From contig JAGTRJ010000019.1 of the NCBI GenBank assembly GCA_018261755.1, forward strand, positions 1 to 38,969: 38,969 nucleotides of DNA. Reading direction: 5' to 3'. The notes under the pieces were generated by a model. It saw only the letters and a program-made list of their open reading frames with translations, ran no database searches and had not been told where the DNA came from. Both the position numbers and the translations under genes were made by a program. The DNA comes from Burkholderiaceae bacterium. Its GTDB lineage: Bacteria; Pseudomonadota; Gammaproteobacteria; Burkholderiales; Burkholderiaceae_D. Shown here in pieces: positions 8,355-18,100 of this stretch (within the stretch, counting starts at the first letter, position 1; each line of letters begins with the position of its first letter).

Positions 8355-9602
8355 TCACAGACTGCCGATTTCGCTGATTTTCTGCTCAACGAACGCCTGC
8401 AATTCCGGCGCCAGCTTGTGCAGGTCGCGCGCACGCACGAAGGCCTGCCGAGCTTCCTTCGCTTGGCCAATCGCCTGCAGCGAAATGCCGTATCCCATCC
8501 ACCAGTGCGCGTTATGCGGCGACTTGCGCAGCGCATGCGCATAATGCGTGACCGCCTCGCGGTGACGTTTTTCGCGCTGCAGCATCGCGGCGGTAAACGC
8601 CAGATAATCCGGCCTGCTGGTCGCGTACGGCAGGCTGCGCTGCAAGGTTGCCAGCGCAGCGGCCGAGCCGCTTTGTTCGATCTGGATGCGCGCCAGAATC
8701 ATCGCCATCCCGACTTGCGATGCATCGCGCTTCAGGCCGTCATCCAGCACGCGCGCCGCATCGCCGCTGCGTTTCGCATTCAGCAGCAGGCCAACCAGCG
8801 TCTGCCGCGCCGCCGCGTGTTGCGGATATTGCAGCAGCACGCTTTCCAGCACGGTCATGGCTTCCGCTTTTTGCCCGGCGCCGATCAGTCCCACCGCCCT
8901 GCCATAGGCATTTTCCGCCTGCTGCTTCGGCGTGGTTTCCTTGAGTTGCGTTCCGTGCCCATCGGCCGTCGTGGCACCGCGTTTTTTCCGCCCGGATGAT
9001 ATGGTCCTGACCGTTTCCGGCGCCGGTTCGGCTTTCACCGTGTCGGGCGCCGCGACCGGCGACGTAATCGTTTGCAGCGTGCTGCTCATCGCCAGCCGCA
9101 TCGCGCGTTCGGCTGAAGCAGCGGACTGTTCTGCCGACGCGGCGGCTTTCGTTCTGTCGCTCTTCGTCCCCGGGTTTGCCGCCACTGGCGCGGAGTCATT
9201 GCGCGTCGCCGGCGAAGCCAATGGCGCTTGCGCTGCCGGTCTTGCTGGCGTAGCGGTCGGCGGCACTACGGCGGAAGCGACTGGCGGCGCATTGGACGCA
9301 ACCGGCGCGACGGCAGAAGCCGCGACAGGCACAGCGGCCGGCTCGACTGGCGCAGCAGCCGCAACGGGCGGCTGAACGGGTGCTTGAACCGGGCGCTGAG
9401 CGGGTGCCGGTTGCTGCATGAAATACCATGCTGCCGCGCCGCCGGAAGCCAGCAGCAGCAAAACCAGCAGCACGATCAGGCGCGAACGGCTGGAACCGCC
9501 ACTTTGCGCCGGCACCGAGCGCACCGCGCCGGGTGCCGCATCGGCACTCGCGCCAGTTCCGCGCTGGTCGAGATCCTTGAGCATCTTGTTAATCAGGCTC
9601 AT
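8355..9602 (-). CDS. mshN: MshN-like TPR protein of the MSHA pilus
   Basis: MshN is an accessory inner-membrane protein of MSHA pilus biogenesis with unknown biochemistry. The N-terminal signature MSLINKMLKDLDQRG is typical. A membrane segment follows at about residues 42-62, then about 150 residues of proline/alanine/valine-rich linker, expected to be periplasmic. The C-terminal region from about residue 225 has TPR-like helical pairs (AENAYGRAVGLIGAGQKAEAM, HRVALAR-type repeats and HAHWWMGYGISLQAIGQ-like sequence), suited to protein-protein contacts. It is the last gene of the minus-strand operon, 53 bases after mshM, with AAAGAGAA as a probable ribosome site. Identification rests on the N-terminus, architecture and position. 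Confidence 0.88.
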   Translation of the reverse strand: MSLINKMLKDLDQRGTGASADAAPGAVRSVPAQSGGSSRSRLIVLLVLLLLASGGAAAWYFMQQPAPAQRPVQAPVQPPVAAAAPVEPAAVPVAASAVAPVASNAPPVASAVVPPTATPARPAAQAPLASPATRNDSAPVAANPGTKSDRTKAAASAEQSAASAERAMRLAMSSTLQTITSPVAAPDTVKAEPAPETVRTISSGRKKRGATTADGHGTQLKETTPKQQAENAYGRAVGLIGAGQKAEAMTVLESVLLQYPQHAAARQTLVGLLLNAKRSGDAARVLDDGLKRDASQVGMAMILARIQIEQSGSAAALATLQRSLPYATSRPDYLAFTAAMLQREKRHREAVTHYAHALRKSPHNAHWWMGYGISLQAIGQAKEARQAFVRARDLHKLAPELQAFVEQKISEIGSL

Positions 9603-9655
9603 CTGAAATTCTCTTTACGTCGTCTTCCAAAATCGTTATCGAACGCCGGCTGCAA

Positions 9656-10495
9656 TCACCACGGCCACCACGGCCGGCGCGAACTCTTGACCGAGGCCGT
9701 ATCCTCGACCGCCACCTTGATCTGCCCCGCCCCCACCTGCTGCCGCCCTTCGCCATAGGCCGCCATCAGCGATTTGTGCGCCAGTATGTTCACCAGCCGC
9801 GGAATGCCGCCGCTTGCCTTGTGCAGCCAGCTCAGCGCATAGGGCGTGAACAGGCCGCCGCCAGTGTAGCCGGCAATGTGCAGCCGGTGTGTCAGGTAAT
9901 ACGTCATGTCTTCGCGCGTCAGCGGCGAAAGCCGGTAATCGAACGTGATCCGCTGCGCCAGCTGGCGGATCGCGTTCAGCGACAGTTTCTGATCCAGCTC
10001 CGGCTGGCCGAACATCACGATTTGCAGCAGCTTGCGCTTTTCGGTTTCCAGATTGGTCAGCAGCCGCAACGCTTCCAGGCTTTCCAGCGGCAGCGCCTGC
10101 GCTTCATCCAGGCACAGCAGCACCCGCTTGCCTATGCGCGCCAGGTTGAGCAGCCGCAAGTTGATCGCGCGCAGCAGGTTATGCTGGTCGATGTCGCGCT
10201 CGTATTCGACTTCCAGTTCATCTGCCAGCGCCAGCATCAGCGTGCGCGGCTCCAGGTAAGGGTTCGGAATGTAGGCGGTGTAAAAATCTTCGCCCAGAGA
10301 TGCCATCAGCTTGCGGCACAACAGCGTCTTGCCGGTGCCGACCTCGCCGGTGATCTTGATGAATCCCTCACCGCTTCTGGCTGCGATCAGCACCGTGTTC
10401 AGCGCACCCTGATAGGCGGCGCAGGCAAAAAAATAGCTGGTGTCCGGCGTCAGGCCGAACGGCAATTCGCGCAAGCCGAAATGCGCCTTGTACAT
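9656..10495 (-). CDS. mshM: MshM/ExeA-type AAA ATPase
   Basis: MshM is an AAA ATPase related to ExeA of type II secretion, which helps place the secretin across peptidoglycan. The opening MYKAHFGLRELPFGLTPDTSYFF is the classic ExeA/MshM pattern. The Walker A motif GEVGTGKT is at residues 50-57 and Walker B LLCLDE at 126-131, followed by the sensor region LSPLTREDMTYYLTHRL. The protein ends at 279 residues with an odd aromatic tail, RRPWWPW. No peptidoglycan-binding extension is present, unlike full-length ExeA. The start codon is separated from the mshL stop by one base, so translation is probably coupled to the secretin it is thought to serve. Confidence 0.93.
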   Translation of the reverse strand: MYKAHFGLRELPFGLTPDTSYFFACAAYQGALNTVLIAARSGEGFIKITGEVGTGKTLLCRKLMASLGEDFYTAYIPNPYLEPRTLMLALADELEVEYERDIDQHNLLRAINLRLLNLARIGKRVLLCLDEAQALPLESLEALRLLTNLETEKRKLLQIVMFGQPELDQKLSLNAIRQLAQRITFDYRLSPLTREDMTYYLTHRLHIAGYTGGGLFTPYALSWLHKASGGIPRLVNILAHKSLMAAYGEGRQQVGAGQIKVAVEDTASVKSSRRPWWPW

Positions 10496-10496
10496 A

Positions 10497-12254
10497 TTAC
10501 TGCAGCATCCCCGCCGGGACAGCGCGCGGCTCCAGCTTCTCTATGCGTTGCTGCGTCTCGGTCATCTCGTTTTTCCACGTGCTGTCGCCCTGGACGATGA
10601 TCGGCTTGATCAGGATGACCAGCTCGCGTTTTTGCGTTGTGCGATTGGTGTTGCGGAACAGGTTGCCCAGAATCGGCACATCACCCGCGCCCGGAATCTG
10701 CGACCGATCAGAAATAGACGCGTGGCGCATCAGGCCGCCAATCGCGATGATGCTGCCCTGCCGGCCGCGGACCACGCTGTCGGTTTCCGACACATTGCTC
10801 GACGCCAGCGGCAGGGTCATTGTGCCGATGCCGGTACCGAGGTTGATTTCCTTGGTCACGGTCGACACCTTGCTGACCGACGGATGCACATGCAACGTGA
10901 TGTTGTCGCTCTCGTCGATCTGCGGCGTCACGTCGAGCGACACACCGGAGAAGAACGGCTGCACATCGACCGAGGCGGTCGGCTGGGTGGTCGTGCCGCC
11001 GGTGGTGGTCGTGCCGGTATTCGTGGTTACCTTGGTCACGAAGAATTCGTCGGTGCCGACCTTCAGCACCGCCTTCTGGTTGTTCATGGTTGCGATCCGC
11101 GGGCTGGACAGCACATGCACGTTACCCTGCGTTTCGAGGAATGAAACCAGCGCAGCGAAATTGCTGTTCTGGAATGCCAGCCCGAACAGTGAATTCGGGT
11201 TCGCCGCCGGCGTAGTCAGCGTATAACCCGCGGTTGCACTGATGGCCGTGCCTGCCGCCGTCGTGGTCAGCGTGGCCGGATAGCTGCCATCGCGCGGCAC
11301 AGGCGACAGCGTCGTGCCGGGCGAGAGGAAACCAATCGACGCGCGGCTGCTCTTGCTGGCGTTCAGCGACGCAAACGAAGTCCAGTTGATGCCGGACTGG
11401 AAGCTGTCATTGAGTTCGACCTCGATGATCTTCGCTTCCAGAATCACTTGCCGGTCGACCGACAACTGCATCGCCCTCAGGAACGCCGCCACATGGCGCA
11501 TTTCATCCGGCATCGCGCGTACCACCACCACACCGGACAGAGGGCTGATCACGACGCTGCGGCCGTCTTTCTTGCCGACGATTTCGTTCAATGCGGTTTT
11601 CAGCTCGCTCCAGAAATTATTGTCCGAGGTCGTGCTGATTTTGCTGCTGTCGAGCGAGCGATTGGTCTGGCCAGAACTGCCGGTACCCGTGGTCGTGGTG
11701 GAGGTGCCTGTGCCGGTCGTGCCGGACTGCGCCGAATCGGCGACCGAACCGGATGTCACGCGGATGTCGGATGCGCCGCGCCGCGTGCTGTTCAGATAAT
11801 TCACCTGGAACACACGGGTTTGCAACGACAGCGGCAAAATCGTGATGCGCGTGCCCTCGACCTTGTATTCATAACCGTACAGTTCGCGAATCGCATCCAG
11901 CGCCTCGAACACGGTCACATCCTTGAGCGTGGCCGAAATCGTGCCGCTCACGTTCGGATGCACCAGCATGTTGTAGCGCGTGCCGGAAACGATTGACATG
12001 AAGAACTGCTGCGCCGGCGCATTGCTGAAGGTCAGGTTGAAGCGCTCTTCGCGCTGTTCGTTCGGCTTCGGCATCTCGACCGTCAGCGGCGGCAGCAGCG
12101 AAGCCGCCACCGCGTCCGCCTTCGCCGGTTGCGCCTTGCTGTCAACCGCCCGGTTCATTTCCGAGCCGATCAGATCGTAGGTTTCACGCCGCGGCTGCGT
12201 CAGACTGCATGCCGCCAGACTCAGCATCGTGAGGATCAAAAATAGTTTTCGCAT
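10497..12254 (-). CDS. mshL: MshL secretin, outer-membrane pore of the MSHA pilus
   Basis: MshL forms the outer-membrane channel through which the pilus emerges. The N-terminus MRKLFLILTMLSLAAC is a lipoprotein signal with a lipidated cysteine at residue 16. An STN/N0-type domain spans about 75-150 (LVHPNVSGTISATLKDVTVFEALDAI region). A threonine/glycine-rich linker follows near 175-205. An N1-like domain and then the secretin core follow, with VHVLSSPRIATMNNQKA, the beta-lip region and the family signature VPILGNLFRNTNRTTQKREL close to the end. The 585-residue length is normal. It lies between mshK (3-base gap) and mshM (1-base gap). Confidence 0.96.
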   Translation of the reverse strand: MRKLFLILTMLSLAACSLTQPRRETYDLIGSEMNRAVDSKAQPAKADAVAASLLPPLTVEMPKPNEQREERFNLTFSNAPAQQFFMSIVSGTRYNMLVHPNVSGTISATLKDVTVFEALDAIRELYGYEYKVEGTRITILPLSLQTRVFQVNYLNSTRRGASDIRVTSGSVADSAQSGTTGTGTSTTTTGTGSSGQTNRSLDSSKISTTSDNNFWSELKTALNEIVGKKDGRSVVISPLSGVVVVRAMPDEMRHVAAFLRAMQLSVDRQVILEAKIIEVELNDSFQSGINWTSFASLNASKSSRASIGFLSPGTTLSPVPRDGSYPATLTTTAAGTAISATAGYTLTTPAANPNSLFGLAFQNSNFAALVSFLETQGNVHVLSSPRIATMNNQKAVLKVGTDEFFVTKVTTNTGTTTTGGTTTQPTASVDVQPFFSGVSLDVTPQIDESDNITLHVHPSVSKVSTVTKEINLGTGIGTMTLPLASSNVSETDSVVRGRQGSIIAIGGLMRHASISDRSQIPGAGDVPILGNLFRNTNRTTQKRELVILIKPIIVQGDSTWKNEMTETQQRIEKLEPRAVPAGMLQ

Positions 12255-12257
12255 TCG

Positions 12258-12635
12258 TTATCGCGCCTTTTCCTGCCGCCGTTTGCCCGCTTTTCCGCCC
12301 TCAGCCCGCGACGCCTGCTGCCGCTCCATTCCGGGGAAAAGTGTTAATTTCTGCACTTCCTTGCCCTTGCGCAGAACCACATCCGTTTCGCCGATGCGCA
12401 CCACCAGCCACTCGCGAAACTTGCCGTTCTGCCGCACTTCTTCGCCACTGATCACCGCCACCCTGCGACCGCGCGACACCAGTACCGACTGCAATACCGG
12501 ACCGGACTCCGAGGGTCCTGCTGCCACGACCGGATTGAGCGCATCCGGCGGACGGGTCGGGTCCGGCAGCGCCTGCGCCAGCGCCGCCTGCGCCACGAAC
12601 AGCACCCCGCCAGCAATCCATGCGGCCGTTTTCAT
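12258..12635 (-). CDS. mshK: MshK-like periplasmic protein
   Basis: This is a small exported protein of the MSHA assembly apparatus, likely linking the inner-membrane complex to the secretin in the manner of PilP/GspC-type proteins. From the chosen start it has a signal peptide, MKTAAWIAGGVLFVAQAALA, then the DPTRPP motif characteristic of MshK. A short beta-rich domain follows (VLVSRGRRVAVISGEEV, WLVVRIGETDVVL), and a basic tail. I choose the ATG whose A is the last base of the mshJ stop (TGATG), which gives 125 residues and a clean signal peptide. The upstream ATG at 12650 would add five residues and cannot be excluded. Confidence 0.85.
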   Translation of the reverse strand: MKTAAWIAGGVLFVAQAALAQALPDPTRPPDALNPVVAAGPSESGPVLQSVLVSRGRRVAVISGEEVRQNGKFREWLVVRIGETDVVLRKGKEVQKLTLFPGMERQQASRAEGGKAGKRRQEKAR

Positions 12636-13363
12636 CACAGGTTCAGCCATGTCTTGTCCAGACTCAACGTATATACCGTCAGGGTCAGATTCACCACCGG
12701 ATACTCATCCACCTGCAGCTTAGCCTTGCCCCAGTAAAGCTCCCATTTCATGCCTTCGAGCGCCGTCAGGTAATCGACCATGTCCTGATATTTCCCCTGC
12801 ACCACGATTTCGACGCCATGGCGGTAAATAGCGCCCGCTTCCGCCTCCGGTTTTGCGCCCGGCGGCTGTGCTGCCGCAGCCTGCGCCTTTGGCGCGCCCG
12901 CGTCGGCTTCCTTGGCATCCTTCTTCTCCGGCGCATTCAGGTTTTGCGGCGGCAGCGTCTTGAGCGATACCAGCTTCAACCTGCCGTTGCGCCGCAGCAA
13001 ATCTTCCAGCAATTGCGGCATCTTTTCCGGCGACACCAGATTTTTCTGCACACCGAGCAAATCGGTTCGCAATGTCTGAATCTGTTCGCGCACTTCCTGC
13101 AGCTTCTTCTGGTTCAGCTTATCCGGATCCTGCGCATTCGCCAAAATCTTTTGCTGGATTTCCCGCTGCATTTCAGCCGCTTTCGCCTGATCCTGGCTGA
13201 TTTGCTGCGCCAGTCTTTTCTGTTGCACAAACAGCGGATCGAGCATCAGTTCATTCAGCAGGAAAATCAGCGCCAGCGCAGCGGCGGCAAACACCAGCGC
13301 CCGTTCGCGCAGGTTCATTGCGTCAAGCCGCAACGACAATTTTTGCCAGTATTGCAAAATCAT
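12635..13363 (-). CDS. mshJ: MshJ, PilO-like alignment-complex protein
   Basis: MshJ corresponds to PilO of other type IV pili, an inner-membrane protein that pairs with a PilN-type partner in the periplasm. The 242-residue product has a short cytoplasmic N-terminus, a membrane segment at about 22-42 (LVFAAAALALIFLLNEL), a long charged coiled coil at about 48-120, an alanine/proline-rich linker, and a C-terminal ferredoxin-like domain (YRHGVEIVVQGKYQDMVDYLTALE) that matches the PilO pattern. Its ATG overlaps the stop of the pilN-like gene (ATGA), and its own stop overlaps mshK, so all three are likely translationally coupled. Confidence 0.88.
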   Translation of the reverse strand: MILQYWQKLSLRLDAMNLRERALVFAAAALALIFLLNELMLDPLFVQQKRLAQQISQDQAKAAEMQREIQQKILANAQDPDKLNQKKLQEVREQIQTLRTDLLGVQKNLVSPEKMPQLLEDLLRRNGRLKLVSLKTLPPQNLNAPEKKDAKEADAGAPKAQAAAAQPPGAKPEAEAGAIYRHGVEIVVQGKYQDMVDYLTALEGMKWELYWGKAKLQVDEYPVVNLTLTVYTLSLDKTWLNL

Positions 13364-14070
13364 GTTGCGCCTCCTCCGGCCGAAGGTGCGGCTAGCACGT
13401 TCGCCTTCGGTTTCACAGGCGGCTTCGGCTGCGCCGTGGCGGCAGCCTTTTCAACCCCGGATGAACGCAAATCGAACTCGATGAACTGCGGCGCATTCTT
13501 CGCGGCAGCTTCCTCATCCTGCTTGACCTGCTGCATTTCCAGCACTGCGAACGATTTACCCTTGAACACGGTTTCGCCGCTCAAGCGACTGATATAGGTC
13601 GGCACCGATTCTGGCCGCAGCGTGCGCCCCTGAATGCCGATCGCGCTGCCCGCGCCTTCGATGCTGAAACCGGTCAGCCACAGCCCGCCGACGATCTGGC
13701 GCGCAAACGCAGACAGGTAGGATGAATAGCCCTTGCGGTCGCCAAATTCCTCATTCTTCAGCCGTGTCATCGCAGTTTGCAACATCGCGTGTTCAGCCTG
13801 CGCCTTTTCCAGCTCCTTCGCCAGCACTTCGTCCTTCTTGCGCGGCGCGAATTCAGCCGTCACCTTGGTCAACTGCTGCTGCGTTGTCGTCAGCTGCGCC
13901 GCAGCCTGTGCCGCAGCCTGCTTGATCCCGGCGGAACGGAACATCGAATAACCGTACAAGCAAAGCACACCGAGCAGAATTACCCCCAGCGCCTGCGCCA
14001 TCGTCAGCGCCGAAAAATGCTTTTTCTGCCGCAGGAAAATCGGGTTGAACAGGTTGATTTGCTGGCTCAT
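13360..14070 (-). CDS. PilN-like inner-membrane protein of the MSHA complex
   Basis: The protein begins MSQQINLFNP, the short cytoplasmic motif by which PilN-type proteins bind the PilM/MshI actin-like partner. A single membrane segment lies at about residues 25-45, followed by a heptad-rich periplasmic coil (about 50-115) and a PilN-like globular region (LWLTGFSIEGAGSAIGIQGRT). The C-terminus is a proline/alanine-rich tail. Length is 236 residues. It overlaps mshI upstream and mshJ downstream by four bases each (ATGA). In some annotations this gene is called mshI2; I leave the symbol empty because names for it are not uniform. Confidence 0.87.
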   Translation of the reverse strand: MSQQINLFNPIFLRQKKHFSALTMAQALGVILLGVLCLYGYSMFRSAGIKQAAAQAAAQLTTTQQQLTKVTAEFAPRKKDEVLAKELEKAQAEHAMLQTAMTRLKNEEFGDRKGYSSYLSAFARQIVGGLWLTGFSIEGAGSAIGIQGRTLRPESVPTYISRLSGETVFKGKSFAVLEMQQVKQDEEAAAKNAPQFIEFDLRSSGVEKAAATAQPKPPVKPKANVLAAPSAGGGAT

Positions 14071-15017
14071 AGTGCTTTTTCCTCCAGCCGCAGCGCGGCA
14101 CCAAGCACCAGGAAAAATTGCTGCTGCGCACGCGCATCCCGCAAATGCGGCGTGGCCGAAAAATCCAGAATCGAGGCCAGATCCAGCGTGCTGACCGGAA
14201 TGTACATGTTCGCCTTCAGGTATTCCTGCAAGCCGGACGGGTCACCGCCCAGCGGCGCCAGCGCAAGACGCGAAACCGGGATCGAATGGTGCTGCCGATC
14301 GAAGTGATCGATCGAACGCTGCAATTCGAGCGCAATCCGCTCATGGTGCGATGCCACCGCATGGGCATCGCCATGCAGCAACTGTTCGGCTGTCACGTCG
14401 ATCTGCCGCGCGAAATACAGTTCGTCATCATGCGTGACAGTGACCAGCGCGCCATCGGCGTTGATCGACAGCAGAGCCAGCGAAGTGCGCTCCGGCTCCA
14501 GCAGTGCGGCCATGTTGCGCTGCGCCATTTCGGGAATATCAATCACGCGCAACGATGCTTTCGCATCATCGAACAATGCCTGCCGCTGCTGAATCACGGC
14601 ATTGCGTGCCGCAATCGCAAACAAGGTGCTGTTGCGTGCGGCCATGCCTTTTTCTGCCGGAACGGAAAGCACGTCGATGGTGGCATCATCCGCGTGGTAA
14701 TCAAGCATTTCCCTCAGCCGCCAGCGCACCGCGCTCTTGAGTTCTTCCGGCTGCACCGCGGGCGCATCCATCGACAGCATCTGATATTCGCCAAACGACA
14801 GCAGCGTGGTGCAATCGTGCGCGGCCGTGCTGCGCTCCCGTTCGACCCTGACCAGCGCTTCAGCCAGCGCATTGCGATTGGCTGGGAAGGATGCGGCCCA
14901 CTCGACGACCGGCCTCGCATCAGTCACACGGCGAACGTGGGCCGCGCAAACGGCATCGGTCTGAAAGCCGATGGCTAGCCAGCCAGGATTTTTCTTTTTT
15001 CTGGAAAAAAACGCCAT
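14067..15017 (-). CDS. mshI: MshI, PilM-like actin-fold protein
   Basis: MshI is the cytoplasmic actin-like component that docks onto the PilN-like protein. The chosen start gives MAFFSRKKKNPGWLAIGF and 316 residues. An upstream in-frame start at 15059 would add a cysteine-containing 14-residue extension with no family support. The segments SFGEYQMLSMDAPAVQPEELKSA and SLALLSINADGALVTVTHDDELYFARQI follow the PilM/MshI fold, ending with a phosphate-loop-like region and VLGAALR. It follows mshQ after 157 bases, where a fresh promoter may lie, although I could not identify one. GGGA upstream of the ATG is a weak ribosome site. Confidence 0.88.
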   Translation of the reverse strand: MAFFSRKKKNPGWLAIGFQTDAVCAAHVRRVTDARPVVEWAASFPANRNALAEALVRVERERSTAAHDCTTLLSFGEYQMLSMDAPAVQPEELKSAVRWRLREMLDYHADDATIDVLSVPAEKGMAARNSTLFAIAARNAVIQQRQALFDDAKASLRVIDIPEMAQRNMAALLEPERTSLALLSINADGALVTVTHDDELYFARQIDVTAEQLLHGDAHAVASHHERIALELQRSIDHFDRQHHSIPVSRLALAPLGGDPSGLQEYLKANMYIPVSTLDLASILDFSATPHLRDARAQQQFFLVLGAALRLEEKAL

Positions 15018-15174
15018 GTTTCCCGCTTGTAAAAAATGGCACACGCATGCCTGCACCATTCATCTGTGCACAACAAGCATTATGAAGAAAGTCTGGCGTA
15101 AACGGGGGGAATTCCTGCGCCATAATCTTATTTACAACACTCCCAGCCCGGTAAAATTGCCGCAGCGAAAGTTC

Positions 15175-18100
15175 TCAATACATTTCGCGAAAATAAATCA
15201 TTTCACTGCCGCGTCCGAGCGAATTTTTGTACACGCCAAAGGTCGCGCGGCTGATCGGATCATCGTCATAACCAGCCCCCGTCCAGCGACCTTTCAGCCA
15301 CGGCAAATCCAGCGGCGTGGCCGCCACGCACCGTGTCGGCGTCACCGGCACATCCGGACCCAGATCGACGCAGACATCGACGCTGCCCTTGGTCGTGGCT
15401 TTCGGATTTGGCGGCGACAGCACCAGCCTGCCAACGCCGGAGGCAAAAGCACCACCAGCAGTGACGTTCTTGGCCACCGTCATATTGCTGCCCGTTACGC
15501 CCCCCTTGTACGCCGGCATCGCAATATTGCTCGCCACCACCACAGTGCAATTATCCAGCGTATTGGTCACGAACGTGGTGCCATTGTAGTATTCCGCCCG
15601 CATTGGAATCGGCAGGTTCAGCCGCTCGGAACCGTAGGCGTTGGTCAGCCGCAGGCGGCCGAAACGTACCCGCTGTGGGCTGCCCACGCTGGCGCTGTCG
15701 CAGGTATTCGACGACTCACACGCCCCCACCGTGGCTGCATTCATATTCCGACCATCCAGTGTTACCCCGTCCGCATCAGTCACCTTCACGCCAAGCTGCA
15801 GCGCATCGTAAGCACCATCCGGTGTAGCGCCGCGGGCAAATGTTGCCGCCGCGGTATCGACCTTGAACTCACCAGCCGACCATGTGGCGGCAGGAATGGA
15901 TATCCGAACCCCGAGATCTGTGCCGCTGTCATTGTTTTCAGCTACCAGCGCCACCGTGCCGGTGGCCAGAGCGCCAGCGTAATTCTTAGTCACCTCGCTG
16001 TTCTTGTTCTGCGCCTGCACCGTGTACTGGAGGCGTGAAAACGGCTGACTCATGTAGGTAAACGCATTCGGCGCTTCGCCACATGCAGGGGTTATGAGAC
16101 CGCCCGGCAGCAGGGTGAAATGGTCAGGAATGAAGCGTCCGAAATCTGTCGCAACGCTACCGATATTGCAACCGTACTTGCCGCTTGCATCTTTCGCGTT
16201 GGAAAAGCTGTTCGGTACGCAATCCAGCAACCCTTGGTCAACCAGCGTCCAGCTAACATCTGCCACGCCGTTCGCACCAAGCGTGAAGCGCCCAACTTCA
16301 CTGTAAGTAAAATTTCCGGTTGCCACCGAATTTTTTGCCTGTTCAAAATTTTCTGGCGCAATCACGCCGGCTACCGTCGCCGGGCTGATCGCTGTAATTT
16401 TCGCATTATCGACCTTTGGCATGCCGGTATAGTTGCTGGCATTCGCGGTAGCAGCAATCGTAAACGTATCGCCCCCCGCCTTGAATTTCGGTGTGCCGGT
16501 CAAGTTCGCGTTACTGGCGCTGGTCGTTACCGACGAAAACGCTTGTGGCCGAACAGCAAATGCATCCGTCGAGCAGGCATTCAAGGTTCCGTCACCGAGG
16601 ACGACTGCAAGATTCTTATAGGCCGAATTCAACGTGAAATTCGCCGTCTGTTTTTTTCCGCCATCGGTTTTTGTGAATGTGACGCTCTGGTTACCGCCAT
16701 CGACTGCCGCTTTATTACGACAAGTGGTATTGCAGTAATTTGGCTTGCTGCTATCCAGTTCACAGACACCATCGCTGTTATCCACGATCTTGACTGTCAC
16801 AACCTTGTCTGCCAGGTAACCATACGAAGCATCAATCTGGTTCAGCGAATTCAGCGCCGCGACATTGAGCTTGAACGGCACGCCAGCCAGCTTGGTATAA
16901 AGACGCCCATTGGTAAAGTCTTGCGATGACGGGCTGCCGCCGTACGCTTCATCAATCGCATTCAAGTCGACTGCCGTGCCTGTACCTGGCGGATAAAACG
17001 CTTGCGCGCAAATACGCACTCGACCGAGTTCATGGATATTGGTGGCATCACCGGTTGAACCGGTAAACGATATCTGCCAGAAAGACGGCACGTCCGCCTG
17101 GGTATGGCTTACATTCCTTGCGGCAACATAGATATCGTCCAGCGACAGCAGGCTGGCATAGGTGCCACTACCTGTATCCCGATTCACTCTGACCGCTGCA
17201 GTTTTTGACGTGGATTTGTAGTTGCGCGCATCGACGATTACCTGATAGGAATACCCTGGCGCCGGAGATGAAGATGACGCTGAATCAATCTTGGTGGTCA
17301 GACTGCCTGTTCCTGCCAGCCATGGATAACCGCTGGTTCCGCTGCCCGAACCCCGGATTGCTACCGACTGCTGTACCTCTGAGCCGCCAACCTTACCCAC
17401 GCGCCCTTCGGTCGGGTTCTGATAGTTGCCAAATTCGTCCAACCCGACACCGACCCAACCGCCAGCAAAACCGCTTACGTTTGAAGGCGCACCACCGGCA
17501 GTCGTTTTCTGCGCATAGCCCAGCGAACCGCCATATGCACCCGGCACCGGCGAGACCAGATAATCGGACAACGTCACCGCCACACCATCGCCAGCGCGAC
17601 TGCTAGTGGTACTGTTGTAAGCATAATGGCGAAATTCGACCGAAATGTAGTTACCCGCCGCCGGGAAAACGCCCGGCACTGTAATCGCCTTGGCATTGTT
17701 CTTGGTATTTTCCGTCAGGCGCAAATAACCCGAATTGACGATGCGCGGCGAAATGCCGGTCGAGTCGCTAACCGAGGTCACCCAGTTGGCACCAAAAATC
17801 GTCGATGGATTCAGGCTGCTGCGGGTGAAACTGTCACATCTACAGTTCAGCGTCAGGCCGGCAGGCGTGTTCGATGGCTGTTCGCACGCGGCAGCGACAA
17901 TGTAAGTCGGGCCGGTGTGATTGCCATTTCCAACTCCTGTGCCGCCAAGCTTGCGGCCATTGGCATCAACGATTGAATCATCATCCACCAGATTCAGACC
18001 GAGCGTGCCGCCACTGTTGCCACCGCTCCCTACGTTTGCGGTTACAGTCCAGGTTGAACCAATTCCAGTGTCTGGTCCAGTGACTGATTTAATTGCCGAA

